From: Alphaproteobacteria bacterium
GTDB taxonomy: Bacteria > Pseudomonadota > Alphaproteobacteria > UBA9655
DNA: 64,000 nucleotides
Direction of reading: 5' to 3'
Assembly: GCA_017992885.1 (NCBI GenBank)
Contig: JAGONT010000003.1
Span: 62,001 to 126,000, forward strand
The notes under the pieces are model-generated. The model had not been told where the DNA came from. It did not search any database and worked only from the letters and a program-made list of their open reading frames with translations. Shown one piece after another: positions 1 to 8,428 of this stretch. The translations under genes and the position numbers were made by a program. Position 1 is the first letter of the stretch, and each line of letters begins with the position of its first letter.

Positions 1-1
1 T

Positions 2-988
2 AATACTGAAAAATCAAAAAATTTATTGGAACAGAGTCTTGCCCTGTATAAAGAAAAATGCCCTGCTTCTCACCTTAAAAGAGTAGAAGTTTTAATTTCT
101 TTAGGAAATGTTTATCGAGAACTGGGGGACTATGTCCGCGCAAAAGAGGTCCTTGAACAAAGTCTGTTCTTCTTTAGAGAGCGTTATCCTGAAACACATA
201 TTAAGAATGCAGGACCTTTAACCCGTTTAGGCAATATTTATAGGAGCTTGGGTCAATATACGAAAGCTAAAGAGTTGATGGAGAAAAGTCTTACTCTTTA
301 TAAAAAAACCTATCCTAAGGATCACAGCTCAATCGCTTGGGTTTCAACCCACCTCGGAAATGTCTACCGAAAGTTAGGAGATTACGAAAAAGCTAAAAAT
401 CTTTTAGAACAAAGCCATGTTATTTATAAAACTTATTTTAACGAAAATCATATTGCGAATGCTTGGGTATTAACTCATCTCGGCAATACGTATAAAGCTC
501 TTGGGAAGAATGAGAAAGCAAGAGCTGCTTTTGAGAAAGGCTATGATATTTATAAGGCACATAATCTTGGAGTCGCTTGGTCTGCTGCTCATTTAGGAAA
601 CTTTTACCGAGAGAGTGGTCAGTACAACAAGGCAAAGGAATGTCTTAACCAGAGCTTTCTCACTTATACAAAACCTAAATTTAAATTGAGTATTCGTCGA
701 GCTCTTATCTTAAGATACCTAGGAAATTTTCATAGAGATCTTCAAGATTATGCAAAAGCGAAGACCTTTCTTGAAAAGAGTAAAGCTATTTACACGAAAA
801 TTCAAACCAAGGATACAATGGAAATTGCTTTAGTTTCATGGGACTTAGGAAAGGTTTATTTTTTGGAAGGTAATGTTGAAGCGGCTGCAAATTTTATGAA
901 GAAGGCTTTAGATATATTCCAACGTAATGCTCATCCTGATGCTTATTTGATCTTAAAGGATTTGTTAGAAGTGGAACAAAAAAAGTGA
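2..988 (+). CDS. TPR-repeat protein, 5' end cut by the window edge
   Basis: A tetratricopeptide-repeat protein of the kinesin-light-chain-like (TPR_12) type. About seven repeats of roughly 42 residues are visible, each with the pattern LGNxYRxLGxYxKAKxxLEQS. The reading frame is open to the first base: codons from position 2 continue the repeat (NTEKSKNLLEQS), so the TTG at 26 is an internal Leu codon and the gene begins before the window. TPR arrays are protein-protein scaffolds; no catalytic domain follows, and the protein ends soon after the last repeat. In intracellular alphaproteobacteria such solenoids are often found among candidate host-interaction proteins, but nothing here shows export. 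The 210 bp downstream contain only a short open frame (1074-1199) without a start. Confidence 0.85.
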   Translation, partial: NTEKSKNLLEQSLALYKEKCPASHLKRVEVLISLGNVYRELGDYVRAKEVLEQSLFFFRERYPETHIKNAGPLTRLGNIYRSLGQYTKAKELMEKSLTLYKKTYPKDHSSIAWVSTHLGNVYRKLGDYEKAKNLLEQSHVIYKTYFNENHIANAWVLTHLGNTYKALGKNEKARAAFEKGYDIYKAHNLGVAWSAAHLGNFYRESGQYNKAKECLNQSFLTYTKPKFKLSIRRALILRYLGNFHRDLQDYAKAKTFLEKSKAIYTKIQTKDTMEIALVSWDLGKVYFLEGNVEAAANFMKKALDIFQRNAHPDAYLILKDLLEVEQKK

Positions 989-1198
989 AAACCTTACTGG
1001 AGAGCTAAATGATCCTGGTGGTTATCTTAAAACCGCTTAATCATAGTTACAATTTGTTCTGGAAATGAGATAATTAAAATACTCCGCTAAGGTTCCTCAT
1101 TACTTTGTGATGGTCTATGGCTTGGATTCAGCATCAGGGTTAGATTATGTGACGTCGAAAGTGGCGGGGGATAGACTCCGAAGAGATTTAAATGGAGT

Positions 1199-1744
1199 TT
1201 AGCAAACCGCAATTTTATGATCTAATGGATTATCTTTCTGAACGTTAACAATAAGCATCTTTACCGTCTCCAATGAGAGAAATAGGCGAGAATTTTCATT
1301 GAGGAAAGGTATAAACCCAAAATTCTCATAAAAAGTTTTTGCCTTATTATTTTTAGCATCTACAATCACTGCATAAATTCCAAAACTCTCCTGACTTGCT
1401 TGGTAAACTCTTAATAGCGCATCCATAAGTAACAAGGTTCCTATTCCCTGTTTTTGATAAGCGACATCGACAGCTAATTTCCCCAAAAGTATTGCTGGAA
1501 TCGGATAGTGCGGTAGCTTCTTAGAGAACGCAATCCCCAGCTCATCTTTTGAAAACGATAATGGACTCAGGGTATAATATCCTGCTACCTCTTGCGATGT
1601 GCTTCCTTCCAAAACAAAAACTTTTGTAAGATTCCTTTTACTATCTTGTAGAGCGTATTTCTTCAGATAGTCATCAAGGGCCTCAACCCCACAAAAAAAA
1701 GAATCTCTCTCATGCAGATTCCTCTGTAGAAGCTGAATTTTCAT
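1199..1744 (-). CDS. GNAT-family acetyltransferase toxin (TacT-like)
   Basis: A 181-aa Gcn5-related N-acetyltransferase of the kind paired with DUF1778 antitoxins (TacT/AtaT group). Such toxins acetylate the aminoacyl group of charged tRNAs and stop translation (known for the family). The acetyl-CoA-binding motif A reads QKQGIG at residues 97-102, preceded by the beta-strand LGKLAVD, and the C-terminal motif B has the conserved Tyr at 139 in KTFYENFGF. The start codon overlaps the stop of the upstream antitoxin gene (ATGA), so the pair is translationally coupled. The gene looks intact. Specific tRNA target cannot be read from the sequence. Confidence 0.88.
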   Translation of the reverse strand: MKIQLLQRNLHERDSFFCGVEALDDYLKKYALQDSKRNLTKVFVLEGSTSQEVAGYYTLSPLSFSKDELGIAFSKKLPHYPIPAILLGKLAVDVAYQKQGIGTLLLMDALLRVYQASQESFGIYAVIVDAKNNKAKTFYENFGFIPFLNENSRLFLSLETVKMLIVNVQKDNPLDHKIAVC

Positions 1745-2040
1745 TTTTGAAGAGTCTTCTTATACCGCACATATGCTTCTTGAAGGGCTATATTAGGTTT
1801 TGCAGGATAAGACAAAGCATCCAAGAAGTGTACCCAATCCTGATTAGAAAGAGTCATAGCTTCATGTTCCCGAATAATTTTCTCAGCTTCCTTTAATGAA
1901 GCCTCTCGAACAAACTGGCTTAAAGAGCCATGTCTATAACATGCAGCTTTTTCAAGAACATGGTAAGCTTCTTCGTCAACACGAATCTGCAAGCGGTTAT
2001 CCTTACGGACGGGCTCTTGTGGTTCTCTCAACTGACTCAT
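1741..2040 (-). CDS. DUF1778/RHH-type antitoxin (TacA-like)
   Basis: A 99-aa ribbon-helix-helix antitoxin. The N-terminal part (RLQIRVDEEAYHVLEKAA) is a typical DUF1778 DNA-binding ribbon-helix-helix; the C-terminal tail is expected to wrap the GNAT toxin. The start at 2040 is chosen over upstream codons because AAAGGAGAG lies a few bases before it on the minus strand. It precedes and overlaps the toxin gene by 4 nt. By family behaviour the toxin-antitoxin complex represses its own promoter, which would lie in 2041-2110. Confidence 0.87.
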   Translation of the reverse strand: MSQLREPQEPVRKDNRLQIRVDEEAYHVLEKAACYRHGSLSQFVREASLKEAEKIIREHEAMTLSNQDWVHFLDALSYPAKPNIALQEAYVRYKKTLQK

Positions 2041-2110
2041 TTCTTCTCTCCTTTGTTCTTTAATTGTACATCCATTCGGAGTACATATCAAGGGTTATTT
2101 TAAGTGGATT

Positions 2111-2262
2111 CCAAATCAAATTTGACTCTACCCATTCAACTGAAGAGACCTTCTTTTGGATCGCTTTCGTAGAGTTACTCTCCATCTTAAGAAAAAATTT
2201 TCCGTGTGGGATGACTAAGATTGAGGGTGAAAAATCCTCCGATAATACGTTTGATTTTTCAG
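2111..2262. repeat. 152-bp dispersed repeat, copy 1
   Basis: This stretch aligns without gaps to 5245-5396 in the same orientation; a hand count gives 19 mismatches in 152 positions, about 87% identity. Both copies end in a conserved TTTTTCAG. Short open frames exist on both strands of copy 1 but are broken or altered in copy 2, so coding is unlikely. It may be the remains of a transposon end or another dispersed element. Confidence 0.75.
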
Positions 2263-2276
2263 CTATGGAAAAGTAG

Positions 2277-2634
2277 AAGATTACTAGCATTGCCAGGGTC
2301 TTTTAGTTTTCATGTAGAAACAATATAAAAAAGGAGGGAAAAAATTAAACTATGGGAGTGCTTGAGTAAGATGAAGGAATACTGTCTCAAAACATTAATA
2401 TGTCCATTTTGCAAAGGTGAAAGCCTAACCTCATCTTTTCTTTTATCACAATGGAACTGCTGCTATAAATTCTATGCTAATTGATTACTTAAAGATAAAT
2501 TTTTTCTTAATTTAATAATGTAAAAATAAGAAATTTCTATTTTGCTAAAGACAGTTTATGGACTTGCTGTTGAATATCGGATTCATACAAATTCATAAAT
2601 ATTTTCTGAGAAATTGATCTAAAATAAATTTGAC
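2277..2634. other. Intergenic region, 358 bp
   Basis: AT-rich spacer between the first dispersed repeat and the ATPase gene. It holds a 38-codon frame starting ATG near 2371 with a CPFC and a CC pair, too short to call, and no clear terminator. Confidence 0.4.
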
Positions 2635-3864
2635 TTAAGCTGAGTGTCTAAGATTTTCTACAGCAGGATCTATCCAAAATTCTAGGGGAGTCAAAAGAAA
2701 TTGATCAACTGGAATGCCTTGCTTTCCCACAAAGAGATTTTGTTGGGGACTATATAAACGAGTGAATTTTTCAGCTCCCCTCAAATTTAATCCCTTTTTA
2801 TCGTTTTCAACCGTAATTGTTATGACTGTTTTGCCTTTACGTATCACAAAATCGACCTCATTACTCTCTTCCTTCCAATAAAAAACTTCAATTTTAGTTC
2901 CAAGAGCTGAGTTTATGATATGCCCTCCTATACAACATTCTATTAACTTGTTCCATACGTCTTTATCTTGTCGCATTTCTTTAAAGGATAGATGGCTTTG
3001 AGCTGTCGTTAAAGCTGTATTAAAAACTTGGAGTTTTGAGCTAGATGCCCTTTGATGTAACGGATCTGTAGAAAATTTTTTCAACCCTCCGATAAGTCCT
3101 ACTTCTGAAAGTAACTCAAGGTAATGTGCCAGTATAGAAATATTTCCAGCGTCTTGTATTTGACCGAGCATCGTTTGGTAGGAGAGAATACGTCCCGTAC
3201 AACGGCAACCTAACTCAAAAACAGCTCTCAAAAGAGCAGGCTTATAAATACGTGTCATTAACATAACATCACGAGAAATGCTCGTTTCAATGATCGAATC
3301 AATAATGTAATCTGACCATCTTTCTTCATCCTTAATGAGCTGAGCTGCACCAGGATATCCCCCAAAATAGGCAAATTGATCAAGAGTCCAGTCAAATGCC
3401 TCACAACACTCTTTAAATGACCAATGAGAAATGGGAATAACTTCAAATCGACCTGCTAAACTTTCTCCTAAGCCGGTTTGAATGAGAAGCGTAGCAGACC
3501 CTAAGAGCATTACTTTTAAATTCAATTTATTAAAAGTATCTTCGTCCCAAAGCTTTTTTGCGATCTCAGACCAATGGGTAACTTTTTGAATTTCATCTAA
3601 AATAAGCAAAGCCCCTAAATCATTGTTGGCTTTCTTTGCCATTTGTCGAGCAATTTCCCATTGTCGTTCGATCCATTTAGAGTCATGTAAAGCAGATCCA
3701 TCGGTAGAAGCATAATGAGAAGGAAAAGAAATGGCCTCTCTTACTTGATGAGCAAGAGTTGATTTTCCAACTTGGCGCGGACCCGCTAAAACTTGCATGA
3801 AGAATCGAGGGCCTTCTATTCTTTTCATAATTTTTTCAAAATGCGGACGCTTATACACGTTCAT
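2635..3864 (-). CDS. AAA-family ATPase with DUF4143-type C-terminus
   Basis: A 409-aa P-loop ATPase of the large prokaryotic group with an N-terminal AAA_14 domain and a C-terminal DUF4143 nuclease-like domain. Walker A is GPRQVGKS at residues 28-35 and Walker B is LLILDE ending at 91. The C-terminal part contains EVDFVIRKG, a restriction-endonuclease-fold-like strand typical of these proteins. Their biological role is poorly defined; they are common in accessory regions. ATG at 3864 was chosen because homologues begin with xYKRP; an in-frame TTG at 3882 would add six residues. AAGG lies very close to the chosen start, so the exact start is uncertain. The gene is alone, with decayed transposons upstream. 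Confidence 0.85.
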   Translation of the reverse strand: MNVYKRPHFEKIMKRIEGPRFFMQVLAGPRQVGKSTLAHQVREAISFPSHYASTDGSALHDSKWIERQWEIARQMAKKANNDLGALLILDEIQKVTHWSEIAKKLWDEDTFNKLNLKVMLLGSATLLIQTGLGESLAGRFEVIPISHWSFKECCEAFDWTLDQFAYFGGYPGAAQLIKDEERWSDYIIDSIIETSISRDVMLMTRIYKPALLRAVFELGCRCTGRILSYQTMLGQIQDAGNISILAHYLELLSEVGLIGGLKKFSTDPLHQRASSSKLQVFNTALTTAQSHLSFKEMRQDKDVWNKLIECCIGGHIINSALGTKIEVFYWKEESNEVDFVIRKGKTVITITVENDKKGLNLRGAEKFTRLYSPQQNLFVGKQGIPVDQFLLTPLEFWIDPAVENLRHSA

Positions 3865-4079
3865 CACCTTATTTTTTTTCAATATAATGAATAGATTTGT
3901 TCAGTTTATCAAACATTTTCTGAGGCATACTTTTTTCCAGGGTTATTTAGTTCTCCATAATGAGGTTAAGGATTTGCTTAGGAAACCTTGAGTCTAAATG
4001 AAGGGCATAGGCAGGTGTTGAATTAACTCGTTTGATGACTTGGGTAGCTTGTATTGAGCAGGGAAGTCATGAGTTGCAA

Positions 4080-4342
4080 GATCCTTTGGTTGATAAAAGT
4101 CATATCTCTTACTCTGTGCAACTAATTTTCTATTGTCCAGTGATTGTGGTTGAGAATTAACAGGTTTTCAGCAGAAGCTCTTTGTTCTGTTAAACTCGTT
4201 ATAGCAGAAACAGTTTTGCAAATTCTCTTTTCCCTTTTTCCATCGGCTTCGAGTCGCCTGGCAAATGATAGTCTACTTTTTTGTCTACAATTAATTGGCA
4301 GACTTTTTTGGGAAAAAACAGCGTCTCCTGTAATTATGGTTC
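4080..4342 (-). pseudogene. ISAs1-family transposase remnant
   Basis: On the minus strand a broken frame reads ITGDAVFSQKSL, then EKRICKTVSAITSL, then LLILNHNHW and, after an in-frame stop, LHRVRDMTF. These match the order of the ISAs1-family DDE transposase core (TGDAxFxQ ... TSL ... GHWxIENxLHxVRDxTF). Stops and lost segments show it is dead. It abuts the IS21 remnant, as if one element had inserted into or recombined with the other. Confidence 0.65.
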
Positions 4343-4972
4343 TTTCAAGGGGAAACTGTTTGTATATTATGGATGGTTATCATGGTTTTTATATTATCGT
4401 AAAGAATTTCTCTCGTCATGTCTCCAAACCATTGAAAAGCTTCTTCATGACCATTGATGAGGTTAGGAAAACGCTCATTAAGATAATCTTTGACATGCTA
4501 CTGTCTTGAGTATCCTAATACCATACCAAAAAAATGAACTTTAAGTTGGTTCTCTCCCAACCTATATTCAAGAACTTCCCCAGTCAACCTGACAGGTTCA
4601 GTCTAAAAGCCTTTACTGTTTCATAAAAGCCTTGGTAACCCCTCAGCTTTAATTCGCGAAGTAAAACTGTAGTATTGTATCCTACCTCAGGGCATACGAC
4701 TTATAACCAAGCTTCTTCATCCCCCAAAAGCTTCTTCTGGTTTCCAGTATCTCTTTGGTAAACTGTGTGCATCCCTCCTTCTTCAAATGTCGTCGAACTG
4801 TTTTGATGTCTACTCCAAAAAGCCTTGCTATAGCACGTTTAGCTGTGCCTTTTGCCTAGAGTTCCTTGATGGCGCAATGTTGTCCTTCTCTTAGCATCTT
4901 ATTCTTCAACTCTGAGTGCTGAAGAATATCTTCCTTAATTTTGATTTCCTTTAACATACTTTCTTCCTCCAT
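4343..4972 (-). pseudogene. IS21-family transposase (istA) remnant
   Basis: Pieces of an IstA-type transposase can be followed on the minus strand in several frames: a start MLKEIKIKEDIL, the HTH RAIARLFGVDIKTVRRHLKK, then QVDWG (first catalytic Asp region) and EEAFQWFGDMTREILYDN, the segment containing the second catalytic region of IS21 transposases. At least one TAG interrupts the N-terminal part and several frameshifts follow. No istB partner remains. Any plus-strand open frame across this region is an antisense shadow. Confidence 0.7.
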
Positions 4973-5244
4973 CTGGGGTTGGAAAATTTTTCCTGCCTAT
5001 CCGCTTGCCACATAATTTAGGTTTTATCGTGAATTTTATGGTTCAGAATACGCAGGAGTTTGTTGGATACTTAAGAGGGTGAGCCTGTGATCTGCTGACT
5101 TCTGACCTTGAGATATATTTGGCGTCGTTGAATTCCTCCCTGATGTATTTTTCATCAAGTATTAATTATGCGGCAACCAGATAGGCAGGAAATTTTCACC
5201 TACCACTCTGGGGGATTTTTGCACTGCCATTGAAAAAGTGAACC
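4973..5244. other. Intergenic region without recognisable gene
   Basis: About 270 bp between the IS21 remnant and the second dispersed repeat. I see no coding frame or strong hairpin; it may hold degraded transposon ends. Confidence 0.35.
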
Positions 5245-5396
5245 CCAAATCAAATCTTACTCTATCCATTCAACCAAAGAGGCCTTTTCTTGGATGGCTT
5301 TCGTAGAATTATTCTCCATCTTAAGAAAGAATTTTCCGTGTCGGATGATTAGGATTGAGGATGAAAAATGCTCCAATAATACGTTTTATTTTTCAG
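5245..5396. repeat. 152-bp dispersed repeat, copy 2
   Basis: Second copy of the repeat at 2111-2262, same orientation, ungapped, about 87% identical. The two copies bracket the ATPase gene and the ISAs1/IS21 remnants, so a direct-repeat recombination could delete that 3-kb segment. Confidence 0.75.
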
Positions 5397-5447
5397 TAAA
5401 GGGTGCTTGTCTAAATTTATCATATGTATCAATAAGATAAATTAACT

Positions 5448-5482
5448 AGTCTCTAGTCATGTTTTGACTAGAGACTTTTTGA
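5448..5482 (+). terminator. Rho-independent terminator-like hairpin
   Basis: A perfect 11-bp stem (AGTCTCTAGTC / GACTAGAGACT) with a 7-nt loop is followed by TTTTT on the plus strand. No intact plus-strand gene lies directly upstream, so it may insulate the replication operon that starts downstream or be left over from a lost gene. Confidence 0.7.
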
Positions 5483-5791
5483 AGGTAAAAAAGTAATGAT
5501 TTTGGAGAAAAAGGAACAAAAAAATTGTTCTCAAAATTGAATAAAATTTTTTGAAGAAAAAAGAAAGGGATAAACTCTTAAAATGCATCTGTGATTGTTT
5601 TCGAGGACCATCACAGACGCACGTTAACAAAATTAACAGAACCCAAAAAAGGTCCTATTGCTTATAAAGCTACTGTAGCTTTTTCTATAAGTCTAGCTCC
5701 TTGCATAAAGCTTTTTCTGGGTTCGCATCATGGTTTCGTTTTTATAAAAACGAAAAATATCAGCAACCATTTGAAGAACAAAGGAGACTTT

Positions 5792-6382
5792 ATGTTTGAA
5801 ATTATTGAGCCACAAAGGCAGTGTTATTACAGATCTCATATTGATCTCTTTATGGGATTAATGCAGCTTCAACAAAGTCTCTATTTTTCACCTGAAGAGA
5901 AGTCACAGGCGACTTTTATAATCGCTGAAGAAGAGGAGGGAGAAATTTATGGAGGCGCCTTTCTTCATAGAAAGCGTGTGAAAGATCTTCATCTTAAAAT
6001 CAGAAGTCTCCTATCAACGTTTATTCCAGATGAAAAATGGGTATGGGAATGTACTTTCTTTCTTGAGCCTTATGGTCTCTCCAGTGCTGCTGACAGGCCT
6101 CAGTTTATGGAGGTGTTTTATAGAGACCTCCTCGAAAAGTTACGTGAGTTTGGAAGTAAGCAAAATAGTGGGTTTCTTTGTTTAACTTTAAATCCCATTG
6201 AATGTCTGAGGATAAAGAAGAAAATTTTTTGGCCATGGATTTTAGAGATTAGCCCTCAAGAGTCCTTAGACAAACTTTTTCATGGGATTATCTCTTTCAA
6301 AGGAGAAGAGAAAAAAGATTTTGGCAAAGCTAATTGGGGTAAGCTTCTAGAGTCTTCTTTTCAGATACAGGAGGCAATATGA
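5792..6382 (+). CDS. Unknown conserved-looking protein, first gene of the replication operon
   Basis: A 196-aa protein I do not recognise with certainty. The start at 5792 is supported by AAAGGAGAC a few bases upstream, and the longer frame back to 5591 has no such signal. The central part alternates strands and helices (FIIAEEEEGEIYGGAFL, then RDLLEKLREFG, then GFLCLTLNP) in a way that recalls a GNAT or acyl-homoserine-lactone-synthase-like fold, but no diagnostic acetyl-CoA loop is visible, so no enzyme function is claimed. Its stop overlaps the start of the next gene by ATGA, placing it in one operon with the Rep-like protein; a role in plasmid replication or maintenance is inference from that position. 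Confidence 0.6.
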   Translation: MFEIIEPQRQCYYRSHIDLFMGLMQLQQSLYFSPEEKSQATFIIAEEEEGEIYGGAFLHRKRVKDLHLKIRSLLSTFIPDEKWVWECTFFLEPYGLSSAADRPQFMEVFYRDLLEKLREFGSKQNSGFLCLTLNPIECLRIKKKIFWPWILEISPQESLDKLFHGIISFKGEEKKDFGKANWGKLLESSFQIQEAI

Positions 6383-7866
6383 GATCACCTGTTCATCGAC
6401 ATGAAGGATCTTGGGAAGGAGATATTCCCCTCTGTCCTTTAAAAGTAGCTGTTATTCGAGAAGAATTTGTGGCTTTAACAGGAGATCCTTTTGTGGCGGT
6501 TGTTCTCAATCAGCTTTTATATTGGACTCAGCGTGTAAAAGATTTTGACCTTCTTTTAGAAGAAGAGAGATCTGTTAACGGAGATTGCAACGTACTTCCT
6601 CGCCATGGGTGGATCTATAAAACGGCAGATGATCTTATAAAAGAGACAATGCTGCGTGTTTCTCGATCTACGATGAGACGGTATTTAAACTTTCTTATGG
6701 AAAAGGAGTGGGTTGATGAAAGGACAAACCCTCATAATAGATGGGATAAAACAACTCAATATCGATTGAATCTAAAAAAGCTTCAAAGTGATCTCTTAGC
6801 TCTGGGATATCATCTTCCTGGATTCTCTTTAAAAGAAATGCCGCTTTTTGTGAAAGAAAATCGAGCAAACCCTCTGAAAGCCGCAGAAACGTCGAAGTTT
6901 CATTTTGAAACCTCGAAGTTTCATTTTGAAACTTCGAATGTACAAAATTGCTCCTTCATATACTTAAACAGAGACTACCCAGAGAATACAAACAGAGATC
7001 ACACACAACGCGCGTGCGAGCTTCAAAAAATTTCTGTTCAAAAAAACGCTCACCAAAAAAAAGAGCATATTCCCAAAGAACCTGTTGTAAGAGAAAGTCA
7101 GTTGGAGTCAATTTTTGAAAAGGCAGTTGAGCTTTGGAAAAAGCATGTTGGGCAAGAAGTTGTTTTCTTGACAGTAGGTCGAAAGCGTCAGTTAAAACTT
7201 CTTCTTAACCAATATCTTAAAAATGATCTTCAGGAATGGGAGAGGTTTTGTGAGCGTGTGAAAGCGTCTCCGTTTCTTATGGGGAAGGGGGCTAACAAGT
7301 GGCGTGTGACCTTTGATTGGATTTTATCAAAAGATAATATTCTCAAAGTGTTAGAGGGAAATTTTGAAGCTTCTGAGGAGCCTCAACACAAAGAAGACGG
7401 CCATCTTAGCAGAGGAGAAGAAAGAAGAAAAATTTTAGAATCTATTGAAGACCCAATTTGGAAAGAATGGTGTATGCAGCTCAGCGGAGATAGCCTGTTG
7501 AATAATGGAACCCAACAAAACAATCAGATTCCTCTGTTTGAACTCAAAGACATTATCAAGGCACGGTTTGTAGAGTTTGATGGAAAACTCGTTTGGATCA
7601 AGAGTACGGATCAACAAAGTCTTAACCGAATAGAGAAGGTTCGCTTGAAGCTCTTATCTATTATGCAAAGGACATACCCGAAGGCCAGAAACATTAGAGT
7701 ACAAATTGAAGGGAAGGGGGGAAAAAAGGCAACTTCTATCCTCTGTAAAAGCTTTTCGAACACAGCTTATGATCCCCACGTATTGCTGAAAAAAACGGCG
7801 CGAGCTCATCCTCCGTTCATGCCCCACATTCCTAACTTAAGAAGAGGAGAATTCCATGTTGAATAG
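6379..7866 (+). CDS. Plasmid replication initiator-like protein with DnaA_N-like tail
   Basis: A 495-aa protein. Residues about 15-150 (CPLKVAVIREEFVALTGDPF, then LNQLLYWTQR, then RVSRSTMRRYLNFLMEKEWV) form a winged-helix replication-protein domain of the kind seen in plasmid and phage initiators. Residues about 170-190 are a heptad ETSKFHF repeated in tandem, encoded by palindromic DNA repeats. A central DnaD-like segment (FLTVGRKRQLKLLLNQYL ... FLMGKGANKWRVTFDWIL) resembles phage replisome organisers. The C-terminus (DPIWKEWCMQLS ... LVWIKSTDQQSLNRI) recalls the DnaA N-terminal domain that binds DnaB helicase. Together these suggest an initiator that melts an origin and loads helicase; this is inference from domain resemblance. 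It overlaps the previous gene by 4 nt. Confidence 0.7.
   Translation: MRSPVHRHEGSWEGDIPLCPLKVAVIREEFVALTGDPFVAVVLNQLLYWTQRVKDFDLLLEEERSVNGDCNVLPRHGWIYKTADDLIKETMLRVSRSTMRRYLNFLMEKEWVDERTNPHNRWDKTTQYRLNLKKLQSDLLALGYHLPGFSLKEMPLFVKENRANPLKAAETSKFHFETSKFHFETSNVQNCSFIYLNRDYPENTNRDHTQRACELQKISVQKNAHQKKEHIPKEPVVRESQLESIFEKAVELWKKHVGQEVVFLTVGRKRQLKLLLNQYLKNDLQEWERFCERVKASPFLMGKGANKWRVTFDWILSKDNILKVLEGNFEASEEPQHKEDGHLSRGEERRKILESIEDPIWKEWCMQLSGDSLLNNGTQQNNQIPLFELKDIIKARFVEFDGKLVWIKSTDQQSLNRIEKVRLKLLSIMQRTYPKARNIRVQIEGKGGKKATSILCKSFSNTAYDPHVLLKKTARAHPPFMPHIPNLRRGEFHVE
6893..6936. repeat. Intragenic palindromic direct repeats (candidate iterons)
   Basis: Two 23-nt palindromes lie in tandem with a 21-bp period inside the rep gene. 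The second (6914-6936) is perfect: arms CGAAGTTTCA and TGAAACTTCG around TTT. The first (6893-6915) has one mismatch. The period keeps the reading frame and adds a seven-residue repeat to the protein. Iterons inside an initiator gene are known in lambdoid phages (O gene); assignment as an origin here is inference. Confidence 0.6.
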
Positions 7867-8019
7867 AACCAGAATGACAGGGAATTTGACTCGTAATCTA
7901 GGAATTTGAATTAAAGAGGATGCGGTTAAAAAGGGACACTTATAGGAAAAAAAATATAATTTTTCTGAAGATTTAATAAAAAAGAACAAAGAGAAAAGAA
8001 GTATCAATAATAGAAGAAA
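7867..8019. other. Short AT-rich spacer after rep
   Basis: Overlapping the rep stop, an ATG at 7856 opens a 17-codon frame (MLNRTRMTGNLTRNLGI) that resembles the first residues of single-stranded DNA-binding proteins but stops at once. The rest is AT-rich with no gene. Confidence 0.3.
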
Positions 8020-8340
8020 CAAGAGACATTATTACATTACAGGTTACAGTACAATTTAGCCGATCGATGATGGGTTCAAAAAGTACAATTCAAGAGGCTC
8101 TTAATGAAGATAGAACTCTATCGGATGAAAGCCTCTTCAAAAAATTTGGTACAGAGGGGGCGTTAATTCGCTTTGGAAGTCTGTGAGATTGACAAGTAAG
8201 GGATTGGCCCTCAGAATTTATCAAACACTCTATGCGGAGGTTCAGAATGGTATACTTATCAATCAGCAAAAAGAGGGAAGACTGTTGCATGTTATTTTAC
8301 AGATAAATCCATATGTTCACGTAAATTAATAAAAGCATCG
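8020..8340 (+). pseudogene. ISKra4-family transposase N-terminal remnant
   Basis: Three consecutive plus-strand frames together spell the N-terminal part of an ISKra4-type transposase: ITLQVTVQFSRSMMGS, GTEGALIRFGS, then TSKG...RIYQTLYAEVQ, then WYTYQSAKRGKTVACYF. At least two frameshifts separate them and the catalytic part is missing. Family assignment is from memory of the LQVTVQFS and IYQTPYGEV motifs. Confidence 0.6.
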
Positions 8341-8428
8341 TTATAAAAATTGAAGGCATGTCTCGAACGAATATGGATCAGTAAAGTTGTGTAAAGGAGT
8401 GTTGGTCCTTCATGAAAGGTGAAATAAA

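Noticed and set aside
1074-1199. 42-codon frame after the TPR gene
   Set aside because: No start codon and no recognisable family; at most a remnant.
2371-2487. Tiny Cys-containing ORF (CPFC ... CC)
   Set aside because: 38 codons with no SD and no match I can name; chance occurrence is likely.
4144-4509. A 121-codon plus-strand frame
   Set aside because: It is antisense to the ISAs1/IS21 transposase remnants, has no SD and no protein-like composition.
7856-7909. Start of an ssb-like gene after rep
   Set aside because: Only 17 codons before a stop; similarity to the SSB N-terminus is too short to support.
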